This document shows positions 7,461 to 8,098 of a stretch of 8,098 nt of DNA, one piece after another (positions within the stretch are counted from its first letter, which is position 1; each line of letters opens with the position of its first letter). This DNA comes from an uncultured Bacillota bacterium (lineage in GTDB: Bacteria > Bacillota > Clostridia > Caldicoprobacterales > UBA3941). Made by a program: the position numbers and the translations under genes. The stretch covers positions 1 to 8,098 of the forward strand of contig CALGOY010000211.1 of assembly GCA_937960725.1 (NCBI GenBank), written 5' to 3'. The notes under the pieces are model-generated. The model was not told the origin of the DNA. It made no database searches and was given only the letters and a program-made list of their open reading frames with translations.

Positions 7461-8084
7461 TTATCTAGAGTACAACTCTACAATCAGATGCTCTTCGATA
7501 GGAACATCTATATCTTCCCTAGACGGTAGAGCTACTACATTTCCTTCTAGCTTTTCGTAATCCACCTGAAGCCATGGAACAACTGCTTTCCCTGCATTTT
7601 CTCTTGCTGCCTTGAAAAGCTCCAAACTAGCACTTTTTTCTCTAACAGCAATAACGTCGCCGACATCAACCAGATAGGATGGAATATTAACCCGTTTACC
7701 ATTTACCGTTATATGTCCATGACGAACTATCTGCCTTGCCTGAGCCCTAGATGAAGCAAAACCCAATCTATAAACCACGTTGTCTAAGCGTCTTTCTAAT
7801 ATTTGAAGCAGATTTTCACCAGTAATTCCCTTCATGCGCTCCGCCATTTCAAAATATCTAGCGAATTGCTTCTCTAATACTCCATAAATTCTTCTGGCTT
7901 TTTGCTTTTCCCTCAGCTGAATTCCATATTCAGATGTCTTTCTTCTGCTCTGCCCATGCTGTCCGGGAGCCACTGGTCTTCTAGCTATTGCACATTTATC
8001 GGAATAGCAGCGATCGCCTTTTAAATATAATTTGACTCCCTCTCTGCGGCAGAGACGACAAACCGGTCCTGTATATTTTGCCAT
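7461..8084 (-). CDS. rpsD: 30S ribosomal protein S4 (uS4), zinc-binding form
   Basis: S4 is a primary 16S rRNA-binding protein that starts assembly of the small-subunit body, and in several bacteria it also regulates its own operon. The 207-residue protein is complete. The N-terminus holds a four-cysteine zinc site, C9-x2-C12 and C26-x4-C31, so this is the C+ form. It is followed by the conserved [22 protein letters not shown] block (about 39-60). The S4 RNA-binding domain covers roughly residues 97-160, with [27 protein letters not shown] and [11 protein letters not shown]. The tail ends [12 protein letters not shown] as usual. The ATG at 8084 has GAGGTG upstream, at the very edge of the window. 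The gene precedes rpoA as in the clostridial rpsM-rpsK-rpsD-rpoA-rplQ order. Any paralogue without the cysteines would be elsewhere in the genome. Confidence 0.98.
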   Translation of the reverse strand: MAKYTGPVCRLCRREGVKLYLKGDRCYSDKCAIARRPVAPGQHGQSRRKTSEYGIQLREKQKARRIYGVLEKQFARYFEMAERMKGITGENLLQILERRLDNVVYRLGFASSRAQARQIVRHGHITVNGKRVNIPSYLVDVGDVIAVREKSASLELFKAARENAGKAVVPWLQVDYEKLEGNVVALPSREDIDVPIEEHLIVELYSR

Positions 8085-8098
8085 CTATTTAACACCTC

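Noticed and set aside
1..8098. Mobile elements, CRISPR repeats, tRNA/rRNA genes, attachment sites or a new defence-type system
   Set aside because: I saw no transposase, integrase, regularly spaced repeats, terminal inverted repeats or structural RNA genes. The gene content is conserved housekeeping.

Overview
The window is a conserved housekeeping segment of a low-to-moderate GC Gram-positive chromosome. It most likely comes from an anaerobic member of the Clostridia. The evidence is the gene order, the strong AGGAGG-type ribosome binding sites, the use of TTG and GTG starts, the zinc-binding form of S4, and a bL17 carrying an internal insert of a kind I recall from Clostridia. I cannot name a genus from the sequence alone. 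Every supported gene reads on the minus strand, so the biological order runs from high to low coordinates.

From 8084 down to 5913 lies the end of the ribosomal protein/RNA polymerase operon: rpsD (S4), rpoA (alpha subunit) and rplQ (L17). An imperfect 12-bp hairpin followed by a T-tract (5851-5892) sits just after rplQ and probably acts as a terminator or attenuator. From 5801 to 3318 is the shared energizing module of an energy-coupling factor (ECF) vitamin/metal importer: ecfA1, ecfA2 and ecfT. These genes overlap by 10 and 8 bases, so their translation is probably coupled. No substrate-binding S component is present, which fits a group II ECF module that serves several S components encoded elsewhere. 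truA (tRNA pseudouridine synthase) follows at 3281-2547.

A near-consensus promoter (2510-2539) and a structured leader (2441-2506) precede rplM-rpsI (L13, S9; 2418-1574). This pair ends in a strong Rho-independent terminator (1516-1552), which closes the whole ribosomal block.

The left part (1-1500) is less ordinary. A candidate promoter (1421-1448) drives an rtcB-family RNA ligase gene that is broken in the middle. An N-terminal piece (1351-1061) and a C-terminal piece (ending at 301) lie in different frames, with stops in every frame at the junction. About 20-30 family residues appear to be missing, yet all the metal-binding and guanylylation residues I can place are still encoded. Beyond it, a small FmdB-type zinc-ribbon protein (195 to the edge) runs off the window.

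There is no mobile element, CRISPR array, tRNA or rRNA. I found no convincing new multi-gene system. The items most worth checking are the broken rtcB, the rplM leader, and the hairpin between rplQ and ecfA1.
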